Made by a program: the position numbers and the translations under genes | The notes under the pieces: model-generated | The model's input: only the letters and a program-made list of their open reading frames with translations | Told to the model about the DNA's origin: nothing | Database searches by the model: none | In this document: positions 1-9,127 of the stretch, in pieces | Layout: every line of letters begins with the position of its first letter | How positions within the stretch are numbered: the stretch's first letter is position 1 | NCBI RefSeq assembly: GCF_001280205.1 | Contig: NZ_CP012573.1 | Span: forward strand, 744,001-808,000 | Source: Clavibacter capsici | Lineage (GTDB): Bacteria > Actinomycetota > Actinomycetes > Actinomycetales > Microbacteriaceae | DNA: 64,000 nucleotides | Direction of reading: 5' to 3'

Positions 1-267
1 GTCGTGCCGAACCTCACGTACACGGCCGGGCAGCAGCTCCGCGTCCGCGTGCAGGTCACGGGCACGTCGCCCACCACGATGAACGCGAAGGTCTGGCCCG
101 TCGGCCAGGCCGAGCCGACGGCGTGGCAGTCGACGACGACCGGATCCCTGGCCGCCCTGCAGACCGCGGGCACGTTCGGGATCCAGACGTACCTGTCGAG
201 CTCGGCGGCCGGGCCGGTCGCGTTCACGCTCGACGACCTGCTGGTCACGGACGGCACGGCCCGCTGA
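1..267 (+). CDS. C-terminal end of a secreted beta-sandwich protein (partial)
   Basis: The reading frame is open from the left edge, so the start lies outside the window and only the last 88 codons are seen. The visible part alternates short hydrophobic and polar stretches (RVRVQVTG, NAKVWPVG, FGIQTYLSS) and ends FTLDDLLVTDG. That pattern is typical of a jelly-roll or concanavalin-like carbohydrate-binding domain at the C-terminus of large exported actinobacterial proteins. Its place directly before polysaccharide polymerase and export genes suggests a surface protein of the same locus. The exact family cannot be named from this fragment. Confidence 0.6.
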   Translation, partial: VVPNLTYTAGQQLRVRVQVTGTSPTTMNAKVWPVGQAEPTAWQSTTTGSLAALQTAGTFGIQTYLSSSAAGPVAFTLDDLLVTDGTAR

Positions 268-293
268 CCCGGACCGGTCGACCGGCCGCTCGT

Positions 294-327
294 CGCGGGC
301 GGGTCCTCCTCGGAGGGCCCGCCCGCG
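294..327 (+). terminator. Hairpin terminator after the partial surface-protein gene
   Basis: A 10-bp perfect stem, CGCGGGCGGG (294-303) with CCCGCCCGCG (318-327), encloses a 14-nt loop whose ends (TCC/GGA) can pair further. It lies 27 bases after the stop codon. There is no T-run, as is common for actinobacterial terminators. Confidence 0.5.
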
Positions 328-405
328 CGATCGCGTGAGGGGACCGCACGACCGCACGACCCGGACGGGGGGACCCGGACGGGACCTGCCGCCTCCGGCG
401 CCGGG

Positions 406-411
406 GATAAT
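406..411 (+). promoter_or_regulatory. Candidate -10 element of the polysaccharide polymerase operon
   Basis: GATAAT stands out in otherwise GC-rich sequence, about 87 bases before the polymerase start and after the preceding terminator. No good -35 is visible 16-18 bases upstream, so this is tentative. Confidence 0.3.
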
Positions 412-497
412 CGACGAGGGCGACGCGCCCGGGATGCACACGAGGGGGGACACGCGATGCCGCACGCGCACGTCCGTCCCGCCTCCGCCCTCGTCCG

Positions 498-1865
498 GTG
501 CCGCTCGTGAGCGCGCTCCTCGCGGGCGACGGCGTCGAGCGCCTCCTCCTCGCGGGCGTCGCGCTCCTGGGCGGGATCCTGCTCCTCCTCCTGCTGCGCC
601 GGGCGCCGCGGCTCGCCGTGGCCCTCTGGCTCGCCGCCCTGTGCCTCGCACCCATCTGGGCCGGCGTCTCCGTGGCCGGCACCTACCTGCCGCCCGCGAC
701 GCTCATGGCGCTCGTGGTGATCCTCGCGGCCCTGCCCGTGCCGGGCTTCCGCGTCTCGCCGCTCGACCTCGTCGTCGTCCTGACGGCGGCCGCGGGCGTC
801 GCCGGGGTGCTGGTGGGCGGGGGCACGGGCGTCGCGGTGCCGGCCCTCGTCACGTTCCTCACCTACGGCCTCAGCGGCTACCTCCTCGGCCGGATCGTGG
901 TCCACCGGGTCGGGATGGCGCACCTGCACGCGGCCGTCGCCGTCGCGTTCACGGTCGTCGCGGTGCTCGCGGTCGTCGAGTTCGCGCTCACCTGGAACCC
1001 GTTCGTGCTGATCCCGGGCAGCGCCAGCCTCCGGGAGACGTGGGCGACGCTGCAGATCCGCGGCGGCGTCGTCCGGGCCGAGGGCGCGTTCGGCCACTCC
1101 ATCGCGCTCGGCTGCAGCCTCGCCATCGCGATCCCGCTGACCCTCGCCGCCCGCTTCCCCCTCCCCGTGCGGCTCGCGATGACCACGGTGCTCCTCCTCG
1201 GCACGGTGGTCACGTTCAGCCGCGTCGGCATGCTCACCGCGCTCCTCGGCCTCGTGCTGTCGATCGTCTTCCTGCGCGACGCGATCTCGCTCCGCGTGCG
1301 CGTAGCCGTCTCCCTCGCCGTGATCGCCGTGGTCGCGGCCGTCGCGCCCTTCGTGCAGACCGTCTTCGAGGACGCCGGCACGGAGGCCACGAACAGCTCC
1401 GACTACCGCGGCGACCTCTACACGCTCATCCCGGGCATGCGGATCATCGGGCCGGCCGCCTCCGCCCAGCGCCTCACCGACGGGCGCGTGTTCTACGGCG
1501 ACTTCCGCTCGATCGACAGCCAGCTCATCCTCACGGGCCTGACCTCCGGCCTCCTGGTCGCCGGCGCCGCCCTCGTGGCCCTCGCGGTCGGGGTGGGGCT
1601 CGTGCTCCGGGGACGCGCCACCGCGGCGACCATCGCGCTCGTCGCGCAGATCCCCGCGCTCGCCACGGTCGCGCTCATCACCCAGTACGCGACGCTCGTG
1701 TGGTTCCTCGCCGGCGTCGCGGCGACCAGCCAGGTCCTCCGCCGCGACACGGCCCCCGCGCCGCCGCCCGATCCCGTCCCGTCCTCGGCCGACCCCGCCG
1801 CCCGTCCCGACCCCGCGCGCACCACCGCCCTCCCGCCTCTACCCGAGAGAACCCCCTCACGATGA
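498..1865 (+). CDS. O-antigen ligase/polymerase-like membrane protein (Wzy-type)
   Basis: A 455-residue polytopic membrane protein with about ten or more hydrophobic segments. The stretch VVTFSRVGMLTALLGLVL near residues 234-251 resembles the Wzy_C region of O-antigen ligases and polymerases, which join lipid-linked repeat units outside the membrane. The last 40 residues are a Pro/Ala-rich cytoplasmic-looking tail. The start is a GTG; another GTG three codons on is possible. The stop overlaps the next start (ATGA), so it is co-translated with the chain-length/kinase gene, a pairing typical of Wzy-dependent capsule or EPS loci. Whether it polymerises or ligates cannot be told from sequence. 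Confidence 0.75.
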   Translation: MPLVSALLAGDGVERLLLAGVALLGGILLLLLLRRAPRLAVALWLAALCLAPIWAGVSVAGTYLPPATLMALVVILAALPVPGFRVSPLDLVVVLTAAAGVAGVLVGGGTGVAVPALVTFLTYGLSGYLLGRIVVHRVGMAHLHAAVAVAFTVVAVLAVVEFALTWNPFVLIPGSASLRETWATLQIRGGVVRAEGAFGHSIALGCSLAIAIPLTLAARFPLPVRLAMTTVLLLGTVVTFSRVGMLTALLGLVLSIVFLRDAISLRVRVAVSLAVIAVVAAVAPFVQTVFEDAGTEATNSSDYRGDLYTLIPGMRIIGPAASAQRLTDGRVFYGDFRSIDSQLILTGLTSGLLVAGAALVALAVGVGLVLRGRATAATIALVAQIPALATVALITQYATLVWFLAGVAATSQVLRRDTAPAPPPDPVPSSADPAARPDPARTTALPPLPERTPSR

Positions 1866-3250
1866 CGCTCCACGAGTCCACCGCCCTGCTCCGCCGCCTC
1901 TGGTACGTCGTCGTCGCCGCGACGCTCGTCGGGGGCGGGGTCGCGTACGGCCTGTCCCAGCTCGCGACGCCCGTGTACACCGCGCAGTCGCGGCTCTACT
2001 TCTCGCTGAGCAGCGGATCCAGCGCGAGCGACCTCAACCAGGGCGCCACCTACACGCAGAGCCAGATGCTGTCCTTCGGCGAGCTGGCGGAGTCGCCCGC
2101 GGTGCTCGAGCCCGTGATCACGCGCCTCGGCCTCGACGTGACGCCGCAGGAGCTCGCGCGCGCGGTCACCGTCACGACGCCGCAGAACACCGTGATCATG
2201 GAGATCAGCGTGACCGAGCCGTCGCCGGCCGAGGCCGCCGACATCGCGAACGCCGTCGCCGCGAGCCTGCGCGACACCGCGGAGTCGTACGCGCCGAAGG
2301 GCGCGGAGGGGTCGCCCACGGTGTCGGTGCGCGTGATCCAGGAGGCCCCCGAGCCCCAGAGCCAGTCGGCCCCGAACGCCCGCACGAACACGCTCGCGGG
2401 CCTGCTCCTGGGCTTCCTCGCGGGGCTCCTCGGGCTCGCGCTCGTGCGCCTGCTCGACACGCGGGTCCGCTCGGCCGAGGCCGTCGCGCACCTCACCCCG
2501 GCGCCGCTGCTCGGCGCCCTCGAGCGCGAGCGCGGGGTCACCGGGCTCGCGATGGCGGTCCGCCCGCTGTCGACCGCGGCCGAGGGCTTCCGCCAGCTGA
2601 AGGCCAACCTGCGCTTCGTGCTCCTCGGCGACCGGTCGTCGAGCATCGTCGTGACCTCCTCGATCCCCGGCGAGGGCAAGTCCACCGTCGCGACGAACCT
2701 CGCGCTGTCGCTCAGCGAGGGCGGGCGGCGCGTGCTGCTCGTCGACGCCGACCTCCGTCGTCCCGTCGTCGCGCAGTACCTCGGCCTCGTCGGCGACGCG
2801 GGCCTCACCACCGTGCTCGTCGGACAGGCCCTGCTCGAGGAGGTCGTGCAGCCGTGGGGCGACGGCACCCTCGAGGTGCTGACCTCCGGCGAGATCCCGC
2901 CGAACCCGAGCGAGCTGCTCGCGTCCGCGCGCATGGAGGAGCTCCTCGTCCGGGCGCGGGCGACCTACGACGTCATCGTGATCGACACCGCCCCGCTCAT
3001 CGCGGTGGCGGACGCGGCCTTCGTGGCGCGCATGACGGACGGCGCGATCGTCGTCGCCGACCAGACGCGCGTGCACCGCGCCCAGCTCTCCGAGGCGCTC
3101 GACGCGGTCGAGAAGTCGGGCGGATCGGTGCTGGGCGTCGTCCTCAACAAGGTGCGGCCCACGAAGGACAAGCGCGCGTACTACCGCGCGGAGACGGAGC
3201 GGGCGGGGCGCGCGGCCCGCAAGGCGCGGCGGGAGCCGGCCGCCCGCTGA
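1862..3250 (+). CDS. Polysaccharide co-polymerase with BY-kinase domain (Wzz plus CpsD/Etk-like)
   Basis: A 462-residue protein. Residues 1-200 form a Wzz-like chain-length domain bounded by two membrane segments (about 14-32 and 174-195). Then comes a cytoplasmic BY-kinase ATPase with Walker A IPGEGKST (about 268-275), Walker A' VLLVDADLRRP (about 290-300) and Walker B VIVIDTAPL (about 371-379). Such proteins set polymer length and cycle through tyrosine autophosphorylation. The C-terminus has only one short YY pair (KRAYYRAE) rather than a long tyrosine cluster. It overlaps the polymerase gene by four bases, so the two act together. Confidence 0.9.
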   Translation: MTLHESTALLRRLWYVVVAATLVGGGVAYGLSQLATPVYTAQSRLYFSLSSGSSASDLNQGATYTQSQMLSFGELAESPAVLEPVITRLGLDVTPQELARAVTVTTPQNTVIMEISVTEPSPAEAADIANAVAASLRDTAESYAPKGAEGSPTVSVRVIQEAPEPQSQSAPNARTNTLAGLLLGFLAGLLGLALVRLLDTRVRSAEAVAHLTPAPLLGALERERGVTGLAMAVRPLSTAAEGFRQLKANLRFVLLGDRSSSIVVTSSIPGEGKSTVATNLALSLSEGGRRVLLVDADLRRPVVAQYLGLVGDAGLTTVLVGQALLEEVVQPWGDGTLEVLTSGEIPPNPSELLASARMEELLVRARATYDVIVIDTAPLIAVADAAFVARMTDGAIVVADQTRVHRAQLSEALDAVEKSGGSVLGVVLNKVRPTKDKRAYYRAETERAGRAARKARREPAAR

Positions 3251-3261
3251 CGGGCGGGACG

Positions 3262-3298
3262 ACGAGGGGCGCGGCCGGGATCCGGCCGCGCCCCTCGT
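3262..3298. terminator. Strong hairpin between convergent genes
   Basis: A 17-bp perfect stem (3262-3278 with 3282-3298) with a 3-nt loop lies just after the co-polymerase stop and before the stop of the opposing gene. It should end transcription from both sides. Confidence 0.8.
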
Positions 3299-3365
3299 GT
3301 CGGTGCGGGTGGTGCTGCGCTGCGGGTGGTGCTGCGCCGCGGATCGCGCGGCGGTGCGCTCGCCG

Positions 3366-4013
3366 CTACTGGAAGACGACGACCGGCGATGAGGCGTCGC
3401 GCGCCACGACCACGCTGATCGCGTCGGCGGACGCGGCCGGCACGCTGAACACGTAGTCGCCGGTCGCGGAGGCGCCGGGCTCGATCGAGCCGCGGATCAC
3501 CGTGTCGGAGTCGGCGGGCGTGGCGGGCGTGCGGTCGGCGCCGTAGAAGACGGTGACGGCCACGGCGTCGACCGGGACGGCCTCGCCCGTGACGTTCACG
3601 AGCTCGAGCCGCACGTCGACCGCGTCGCCGCTCAGCTCGCCCACGCGGCCGCCGTCCGTGGTGGTCGGGGTGACCTGCACGATGCGGGCCTGGATCGAGC
3701 CCGGGAAGGTCGCGGTCTCGTCGAGGCCGACCGTGGTCGCGACCTCCTGGCCGAGCGCCCGGGTGTCGCCCTCGGGCAGCGGGGCCGGGGCCTCGGTGGC
3801 GCCCGCGGTGGGGGCGACGTCGGACCACTCCGTCGTGTCCGCGGCGGCCGCGGGGGAGTCGGATCCGGATCCGTTCACGACGGCCGTGCCGACCACGGCG
3901 GCGACCGCGAGGATGGAGGCGGCGCCGATCACGGCGACGGTGGTGCGGCGGCTGCGGCGTCGGCGCTCGCGGCGCGGACGCAGGTCGGACGGGGTGCTCT
4001 CGGGTGCGGGCAT
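3366..4013 (-). CDS. Membrane-anchored extracytoplasmic protein of unknown function
   Basis: A 215-residue protein. An Arg-rich start (RRERRRRSRR, about 14-23) is followed by one hydrophobic segment (TVAVIGAASILAVAAVVGTAVV, about 25-46), then a Ser/Ala/Thr linker and an exported beta-rich domain. The second half (VRLELVNVTGEAVPVDAV ... GASATGDYVFSVP) reads like the telokin/DUF4352-type immunoglobulin-like domains of anchored actinobacterial proteins. No lipobox cysteine or catalytic motif is visible. It sits between two polysaccharide genes, so a surface role is likely, but the function is unknown. Confidence 0.7.
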   Translation of the reverse strand: MPAPESTPSDLRPRRERRRRSRRTTVAVIGAASILAVAAVVGTAVVNGSGSDSPAAAADTTEWSDVAPTAGATEAPAPLPEGDTRALGQEVATTVGLDETATFPGSIQARIVQVTPTTTDGGRVGELSGDAVDVRLELVNVTGEAVPVDAVAVTVFYGADRTPATPADSDTVIRGSIEPGASATGDYVFSVPAASADAISVVVARDASSPVVVFQ

Positions 4014-4135
4014 GGCCTTCTTCGCTCGTCGGGTACGGCGGAAGACGGGCCCGACGACCAGGGCGGGTCGGCGGCGCGGGGCGGGCGGGCGATGGGTGGT
4101 CGACCGGCGCAGGGTTCCGGGTCTTCTGCCCTCGC

Positions 4136-4141
4136 ATAGTA
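4136..4141 (-). promoter_or_regulatory. Candidate -10 (TACTAT) for the membrane-anchored protein gene
   Basis: On the minus strand TACTAT lies about 120 bases upstream of the gene that starts at 4013, in the gap after the glycosyltransferase gene. No convincing -35 is seen. Confidence 0.25.
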
Positions 4142-4212
4142 CGTCCGCGGGCGCGCGCCGACGAGTCCCCCGTCCAGGGGAGGACGCCGCCGGACGAGCC
4201 GCGTGGATCCGC

Positions 4213-6156
4213 TCAGTCGCGCCGCGCGTACTCCTGGTACGACCAGCCGAACGCGCCCGCCACCATGCCGGCGCCGCGCGCGAGCGTGCGGGTGCCCTTG
4301 GCGCGGTGGGCGAGGCTGCCCGTGGCGGCGCCCACGGCGATCCGCGCGGTGCCGCCGAGCGCGCGCACGAGGCCGCGGGCGGCGGCGTCGGCGCGGGTCC
4401 GCGTGCGGGCGACGGGCGATCCCGACGCGAGCGCGACCGAGGTCAGGCTCCACGAGTTGCCGCTGCTGAACGCGCGGAGGACCACCCAGCGGCGGGTGGT
4501 GCGCTCGCGCGGCACGACGTCCACGACGCCCGCCTCGGCGCACCAGGTGAGGAGGCCGCCGGACGCGACGAGCTGCCGGGTGAACAGCGTGTCCTCGCCG
4601 CCCTGCGTGCCGAGGTCCACGTCGAAGCGCAGCCCGGCCGCGCGCACGGCGCGGAGGTCGAGCAGGAGGTTGTTGGTCGCGGCGACCTCGAGGCGCGTGC
4701 CGGTGGCCGGTCGGCGCCGGACGAAGAACCCGCCGGCGCGCACCCACGCGTCGGGCTCGACCTCGTGCTCGCTCCGCACGGGACCGGCCACGCCGGCGCT
4801 GCCCGTGGCCTGGCGGGCGCGGACGAGGGCGGCGAGCCAGCCCGGATCCGGCCGCTCGTCGTCGTCGAGGAACACCAGCAGGTCGTCGCCCCGGGCCTCG
4901 TCGAGCGCGCGGTTCCGGGCCGCCGAGATGCCGGGCGTCGGCTCGTGCACGTAGGCGATCGGCGCGGCGGAGTCGGCGGCCGCGTCCTCCACGGCCGCGC
5001 CGGCGCCGCCCGCGGGGTCGTTGTCGACCACGACGATCCGCACCGAGCGGGGGAGCGTCGGGTCGGCCTCCGCGGCCTCGCGCAGCTCCGCGGCCTGCGC
5101 GGCGACGAGGGGCAGCACGGCGCGGATGTCGTCGGGCCGGCGGTAGGTGAGGACCGCGACCACGAGCGAGGAGGCGGGCGCGGCGGGGCCGGATCCGGCG
5201 GGAGCGGCGGTCGGCGCCGGCGACGGCACCGCACGCCAGCCGCCGGAGAGCCGGTACCCGTCGACGATCCCGCGCACGGCCGCCGACACCGGCGCCACCG
5301 GGTGCGCGAACTGCCGCCGCCCGCCCTGCAGCAGCACCTCGTACGCGATCACGGGCGTGAGCAGCCGCCAGCGGCGGAGCGCCCGGGCGTCGAGGTGGCG
5401 GGCCCCGTAGAGGAGCCGGTTCCGGACGTTGTGGTAGTAGTACGTGCCCGACTTCGCCTGGCCCGCGCTCGCGTGCCCGGCGCTCTGCGTGCCGCCCTCG
5501 GCGTGCACGGCCACGGCGTCCTCCACGACCCGCAGGCGTCCGCCCGCCTCCACGACCTTGCGCGACAGGTCCACGTCCTCCCAGTAGAGGAAGTAGTCGT
5601 CGGAGAAGCCGCCGACGCGCGTCCACAGCTCGTCGGTCACGAGCAGGCACGCGCCCGTCAGCCACGGCTCGACCGCCTGGCCCGGGTGCTGCGCGCGCCG
5701 GGCGGCGGAGCGGATCCGGCCGTCGGCGAGGTAGAGGTCGGATCCGCGGAACCACGTGCTGCCGTCCGGCCGGAGGATGAGCGGGGCCACGAGGGTGAGC
5801 GGGTCCGCCGCCACGGCGTCGCGCAGCACGGCGAGCTGGTCGGGCTCGATGGTCGCGTCCGGATTGAGCAGCAGGAACTCCCGCGCGCCGAGGTCGCGCG
5901 CCGCGGCCACGCCGATGTTCATGCCGGTCCCGAAGCCCGTGTTCGCGTCCGGGTACACGCCGTGCACGCGCGTCGACGGATGCGCGGCGAGCTCCCGCAC
6001 GCGCTCCCGCTCGGCGTCGGTCGTGCGGTTGTCGACGACCACGAGCAGCGCGTCGCCCAGGCGCTCGACGAGTGGCAGCACGTTCTCGCGCACGAGGTCG
6101 GCGGATCCGTAGTTCACGACCACGACGGCGAGCAGGGCGGGGCGGGGCATGGGCAT
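4213..6156 (-). CDS. Tandem GT2-family glycosyltransferase (two GT-A domains)
   Basis: A 647-residue protein. The N-terminal half is a rhamnosyltransferase-like GT2 domain: AVVVVNYGSADLV near the start, ANTGFGTGMNIGVAAARD, then LLLNPDATI, and ACLLV...YFLYWEDVDLSRKV later. From about residue 329 a second GT2 domain begins (LVVAVLTYRRPDD), with PTPGISAARNRALDEA and the metal-binding LVFLDDDERPDPGW (about 426-439). Such bifunctional proteins add two successive sugars to a lipid-linked repeat unit on the cytoplasmic face. Two ATGs two codons apart (6156, 6150) could start it. It is divergent from the GT4 gene at 6289. Confidence 0.88.
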   Translation of the reverse strand: MPMPRPALLAVVVVNYGSADLVRENVLPLVERLGDALLVVVDNRTTDAERERVRELAAHPSTRVHGVYPDANTGFGTGMNIGVAAARDLGAREFLLLNPDATIEPDQLAVLRDAVAADPLTLVAPLILRPDGSTWFRGSDLYLADGRIRSAARRAQHPGQAVEPWLTGACLLVTDELWTRVGGFSDDYFLYWEDVDLSRKVVEAGGRLRVVEDAVAVHAEGGTQSAGHASAGQAKSGTYYYHNVRNRLLYGARHLDARALRRWRLLTPVIAYEVLLQGGRRQFAHPVAPVSAAVRGIVDGYRLSGGWRAVPSPAPTAAPAGSGPAAPASSLVVAVLTYRRPDDIRAVLPLVAAQAAELREAAEADPTLPRSVRIVVVDNDPAGGAGAAVEDAAADSAAPIAYVHEPTPGISAARNRALDEARGDDLLVFLDDDERPDPGWLAALVRARQATGSAGVAGPVRSEHEVEPDAWVRAGGFFVRRRPATGTRLEVAATNNLLLDLRAVRAAGLRFDVDLGTQGGEDTLFTRQLVASGGLLTWCAEAGVVDVVPRERTTRRWVVLRAFSSGNSWSLTSVALASGSPVARTRTRADAAARGLVRALGGTARIAVGAATGSLAHRAKGTRTLARGAGMVAGAFGWSYQEYARRD

Positions 6157-6288
6157 CCCATCGGTCGGGCGCGTGCAGCGGGCCTCGGCCGCGGGTACGG
6201 GCGAGTGGTGGCATAGTCTATTTCCTCGACCGATGAGCCCGTGGGCGAGCCCGACGCCCCGCCGCCGGTCGACCCGCCCAGGAGCGCC
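6157..6288. promoter_or_regulatory. Bidirectional promoter region between two glycosyltransferase genes
   Basis: The only AT-rich patch (GCATAGTCTATTTCC, about 6211-6225) lies between the divergent genes. It can supply a -10 on either strand (TAGTCT on plus, TAGACT on minus). The individual -35 boxes are not clear. Confidence 0.35.
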
Positions 6289-7338
6289 ATGACCGTCCCC
6301 TCCCGTCCGCCCGGCCGCGACCTCGTCGTGCTGCAGTCCTCGCAGGCGCCGCGCCCCACGACGAACCCGTACATCGTGATGCTCGGCCGCGCGCTCGCCG
6401 CGACGCCCGGCGTCCGCCCGCTGCACTTCAGCTGGCGGACCGCGCTGCTCGCCCGCTACGACGTGTTCCACGTGCACTGGCCCGAGATCCTCGTCGACGG
6501 CCACAGCCCGCTGAAGAAGGCCGTGCGCCAGGCGCTCACGGTCGCGCTCCTCGCGCGGCTGACGCTCCGGCGGATCCCGATCGTCCGCACGGTCCACAAC
6601 CTCGAGCGACCGCAGGGGATCAGCCGCCGCGAGTCGCTGCTGCTCGCGCTCATGGAGCGGATGACCACGCTGCGCCTCCGCGTGAACCCGGTCACGGAGA
6701 TCCCGGCCGACCAGCCGCACGCCACGATCCTGCACGGCCACTACCGCGACTGGTTCCGCGACGAGCCGCGCGAGGAGGCCGTGCCCGGCCGCCTCGGCTA
6801 CGTCGGCCTCGTCCGCCGGTACAAGGGCGTCGAGCAGCTCGTCGCGGCGTTCCGCGGCGCGGGGGACGCGGGCGCCGACCTGTCGCTGCGCATCGGCGGC
6901 AACCCGTCCACCGAGGAGCTCGCCGACACGGTCCGCGCGCTCGCCGCGGGCGACGACCGCATCCGGCTCGACCTGCGCTTCCTGTCCGACGCCGAGCTCG
7001 TCGAGATCGTCACCTCCTCCGAGATCGTGGTGCTGCCGTACCGGTTCATGCACAACTCGGGCGGCGCCCTCGCGGCGCTCTCGCTCGACCGGCCGGTGCT
7101 CGTGCCCGACAACGCCGTGAACCGGGCGCTCGCCGCGGAGGTCGGGCCGGGCTGGATCCACCTGTTCGACGGCGACCTGACCCCCGATGAGCTGCTCCGC
7201 GCCACGGAGGCGGTGCGCACGGGGGCCCGCTCGGCGTCGCCCGACCTCGCGGGCCGCGACTGGGATCGCGCGGGCACGGCGCACGCGTCCGCGTACCGGC
7301 GGGCGCTCCGGATCCGCCGCGGGGTCGAGCGGGGCTGA
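6289..7338 (+). CDS. GT4-like glycosyltransferase (GT-B fold)
   Basis: A 349-residue protein. The start was set at ATG 6289 because an AGGAG lies five bases upstream; the frame is open further upstream. It begins with a Rossmann-like DLVVLQSSQAP, has DVFHVHWPEI at about 60-69, and has the donor half with RLGYVGLVRRYKGVEQLV (about 167-184) and the PYRFMHNSGGALAALS segment typical of GT4 nucleotide-sugar binding. HVHWPE occurs in a group of actinobacterial EPS transferases related to beta-mannosyl/glucuronosyl enzymes. Donor and acceptor cannot be told. It probably adds a sugar to the EPS repeat unit. Confidence 0.85.
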   Translation: MTVPSRPPGRDLVVLQSSQAPRPTTNPYIVMLGRALAATPGVRPLHFSWRTALLARYDVFHVHWPEILVDGHSPLKKAVRQALTVALLARLTLRRIPIVRTVHNLERPQGISRRESLLLALMERMTTLRLRVNPVTEIPADQPHATILHGHYRDWFRDEPREEAVPGRLGYVGLVRRYKGVEQLVAAFRGAGDAGADLSLRIGGNPSTEELADTVRALAAGDDRIRLDLRFLSDAELVEIVTSSEIVVLPYRFMHNSGGALAALSLDRPVLVPDNAVNRALAAEVGPGWIHLFDGDLTPDELLRATEAVRTGARSASPDLAGRDWDRAGTAHASAYRRALRIRRGVERG

Positions 7339-7519
7339 CCCGCGCCACCGGCCCCCGCGTTCTGGGGCTGATCGCCGCGCCGACCGTCCCGTACGCTGGC
7401 GCACGGACCGCGTACCCGCGCGATCCCACCCGCAACCCGCACCCGAGCTCGCGGCGCCCCGGCTGTCACCCGCAGCCGACCCGGTCGCCACCCCCTCCTC
7501 GACCCGACGACGGAGCCCC

Positions 7520-9127
7520 ATGCCCCCCGCCCTGCCCGGCGACCCCTCCGCGGCGTCCGCCCCGGCGCCCGAGACGCCGCCCGCCGCCACGCAGGGCCTC
7601 GGCGCCCGAGCCGCCCGCGGCGCCCTCGTCACGATCGGCGCGCAGCTCGTCCGGATCCTCATCCAGGTCGCGTCCGTCGTCGTGCTCGCGCGGCTCCTCA
7701 CGCCCACCGACTACGGCCTGCTCGCGATGGTCCTCGCGATCATCGGCGTCGGCGAGATCTTCCGCGACTTCGGCCTCTCCAACGCGGCCATCCAGGCGCG
7801 CGAGCTCAGCCGCGGCCAGCGCGACAACCTCTGGTGGATCAACGCCGGCATCGGCCTCGTGCTCGCCGCCCTCGTGTTCTGCGCCGCCTGGCCGCTCGCC
7901 GCGGTCTTCGGCCACGACGAGCTGATCCCCATCGCCCACGTCCTCAGCCTCACCTTCGTCGTCAACGGGCTCGCCACCCAGTACCGCGCGAGCCTCACCC
8001 GCAGCCTCCGGTTCCGGGCGCTCGCGACCGCCGATGTCACCGCGCCCGCGATCGCGCTGCTCGTCGCGATCGGCGGCGCGCTCCTCGGCTGGGGCTACTG
8101 GGCGCTCGTGGCCCAGCAGCTGACGCAGACGGTCGTGCTGCTGGCCCTCGCGGTCGGCTCCGCGCGGTGGATCCCGCGCCTCCCGAGCCGCAGCGAGCCC
8201 ATGGGCCCGCTGCTGCGCTTCGGCTGGAACATGGTGTCGAGCCAGATGGTCGGCTACGTCAGCAACAACATCGACACCTTCCTCGTGGGCCTCCGCTTCG
8301 GCGCGGGATCGCTCGGCATCTACAACCGTGCGTTCCAGCTGCTCATGACGCCGCTCGCGCAGATCCGCAGCCCCCTCACGACCGTCGCGATCCCGGTGCT
8401 CTCCCGCCTCGCCGACGAGCAGCGCCGCTTCGCCGACTACGTGGCGCGCGGGCAGCTCGCCCTCGGCTACACGCTCGGCGCGGGCCTCGGCCTCGTCGCG
8501 GCGACGGCCGTCCCGATCACCGCGGTGTTCCTCGGGCCGCAGTGGGACAGCGTCGCGCCGATCCTCCGCCTCCTCGCCATCGCCGGGATCTTCGACACCC
8601 TCGCCTTCGTCGGCTACTGGGTCTACGTCTCGCGCGGCCTCACGGGCGACCTCTTCCGCTTCTCGCTGCTGAGCGCCGCCGTGAAGGTGACGACCATCCT
8701 CGTCGGATCCTCCTTCGGCATCGTCGGCATCGCCGCCGGGTACGCGGCCGCGCCCGCCATCTGCTGGCCGATCTCGCTGTGGTGGCTCTCCCGGAAGGCG
8801 CCGATCCCCACGCGCCGCCTCTACATGGGCGCCCTGCGGATCATCGGCGTCGTGGGCGGCGTCAGCGTCGCGACGGGCGTGCTCCTCGCGACCGTGGACA
8901 CCGGATCCGCCGTGCTCCAGCTCCTCGCGGGCGTGGGCACGACCGTGGCGCTGTACGCGCTCGCCGTCGCGCTCGTCCCGGCGGTGCGCCGCGACGTGCG
9001 CGGGGTGCTCGACCTCGCGCGCGTGCTCCCGAAGGCGCGACGGGGGAGCGGCACCGCGCCGACGCCGACGGTCGCTCCCGAGCCCGCCGCCGCGGACGCC
9101 GACGAGGGCGCCCGCGTCCCGTCCTAG
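7520..9127 (+). CDS. Polysaccharide flippase, Wzx/PST type
   Basis: A 535-residue polytopic membrane protein with about 12-14 hydrophobic segments and the MVF/MATE-like pattern of Wzx and TuaB/AmsL transporters. Signature stretches are VVVLARLLTPTDYGLLAMV (about 52-70), FRDFGLSNAAIQ, and YVSNNIDTFLVGLRFGAGSLGIYNRAFQLL. It should flip lipid-linked repeat units across the membrane for the polymerase at 498. The ATG at 7520 was chosen because the polar N-terminus leads straight into the first helix; the longer open frame upstream looks like out-of-frame coding. The stop overlaps the stop of the convergent xylanase gene. Confidence 0.88.
   Translation: MPPALPGDPSAASAPAPETPPAATQGLGARAARGALVTIGAQLVRILIQVASVVVLARLLTPTDYGLLAMVLAIIGVGEIFRDFGLSNAAIQARELSRGQRDNLWWINAGIGLVLAALVFCAAWPLAAVFGHDELIPIAHVLSLTFVVNGLATQYRASLTRSLRFRALATADVTAPAIALLVAIGGALLGWGYWALVAQQLTQTVVLLALAVGSARWIPRLPSRSEPMGPLLRFGWNMVSSQMVGYVSNNIDTFLVGLRFGAGSLGIYNRAFQLLMTPLAQIRSPLTTVAIPVLSRLADEQRRFADYVARGQLALGYTLGAGLGLVAATAVPITAVFLGPQWDSVAPILRLLAIAGIFDTLAFVGYWVYVSRGLTGDLFRFSLLSAAVKVTTILVGSSFGIVGIAAGYAAAPAICWPISLWWLSRKAPIPTRRLYMGALRIIGVVGGVSVATGVLLATVDTGSAVLQLLAGVGTTVALYALAVALVPAVRRDVRGVLDLARVLPKARRGSGTAPTPTVAPEPAAADADEGARVPS

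Noticed and set aside
335..3250. A 971-residue open frame covering the polymerase gene and the kinase gene
   Set aside because: Only the part from 1862 has family sequence. The upstream part is Arg/Pro/Gly-rich out-of-frame translation of the polymerase gene, as expected at this GC content.
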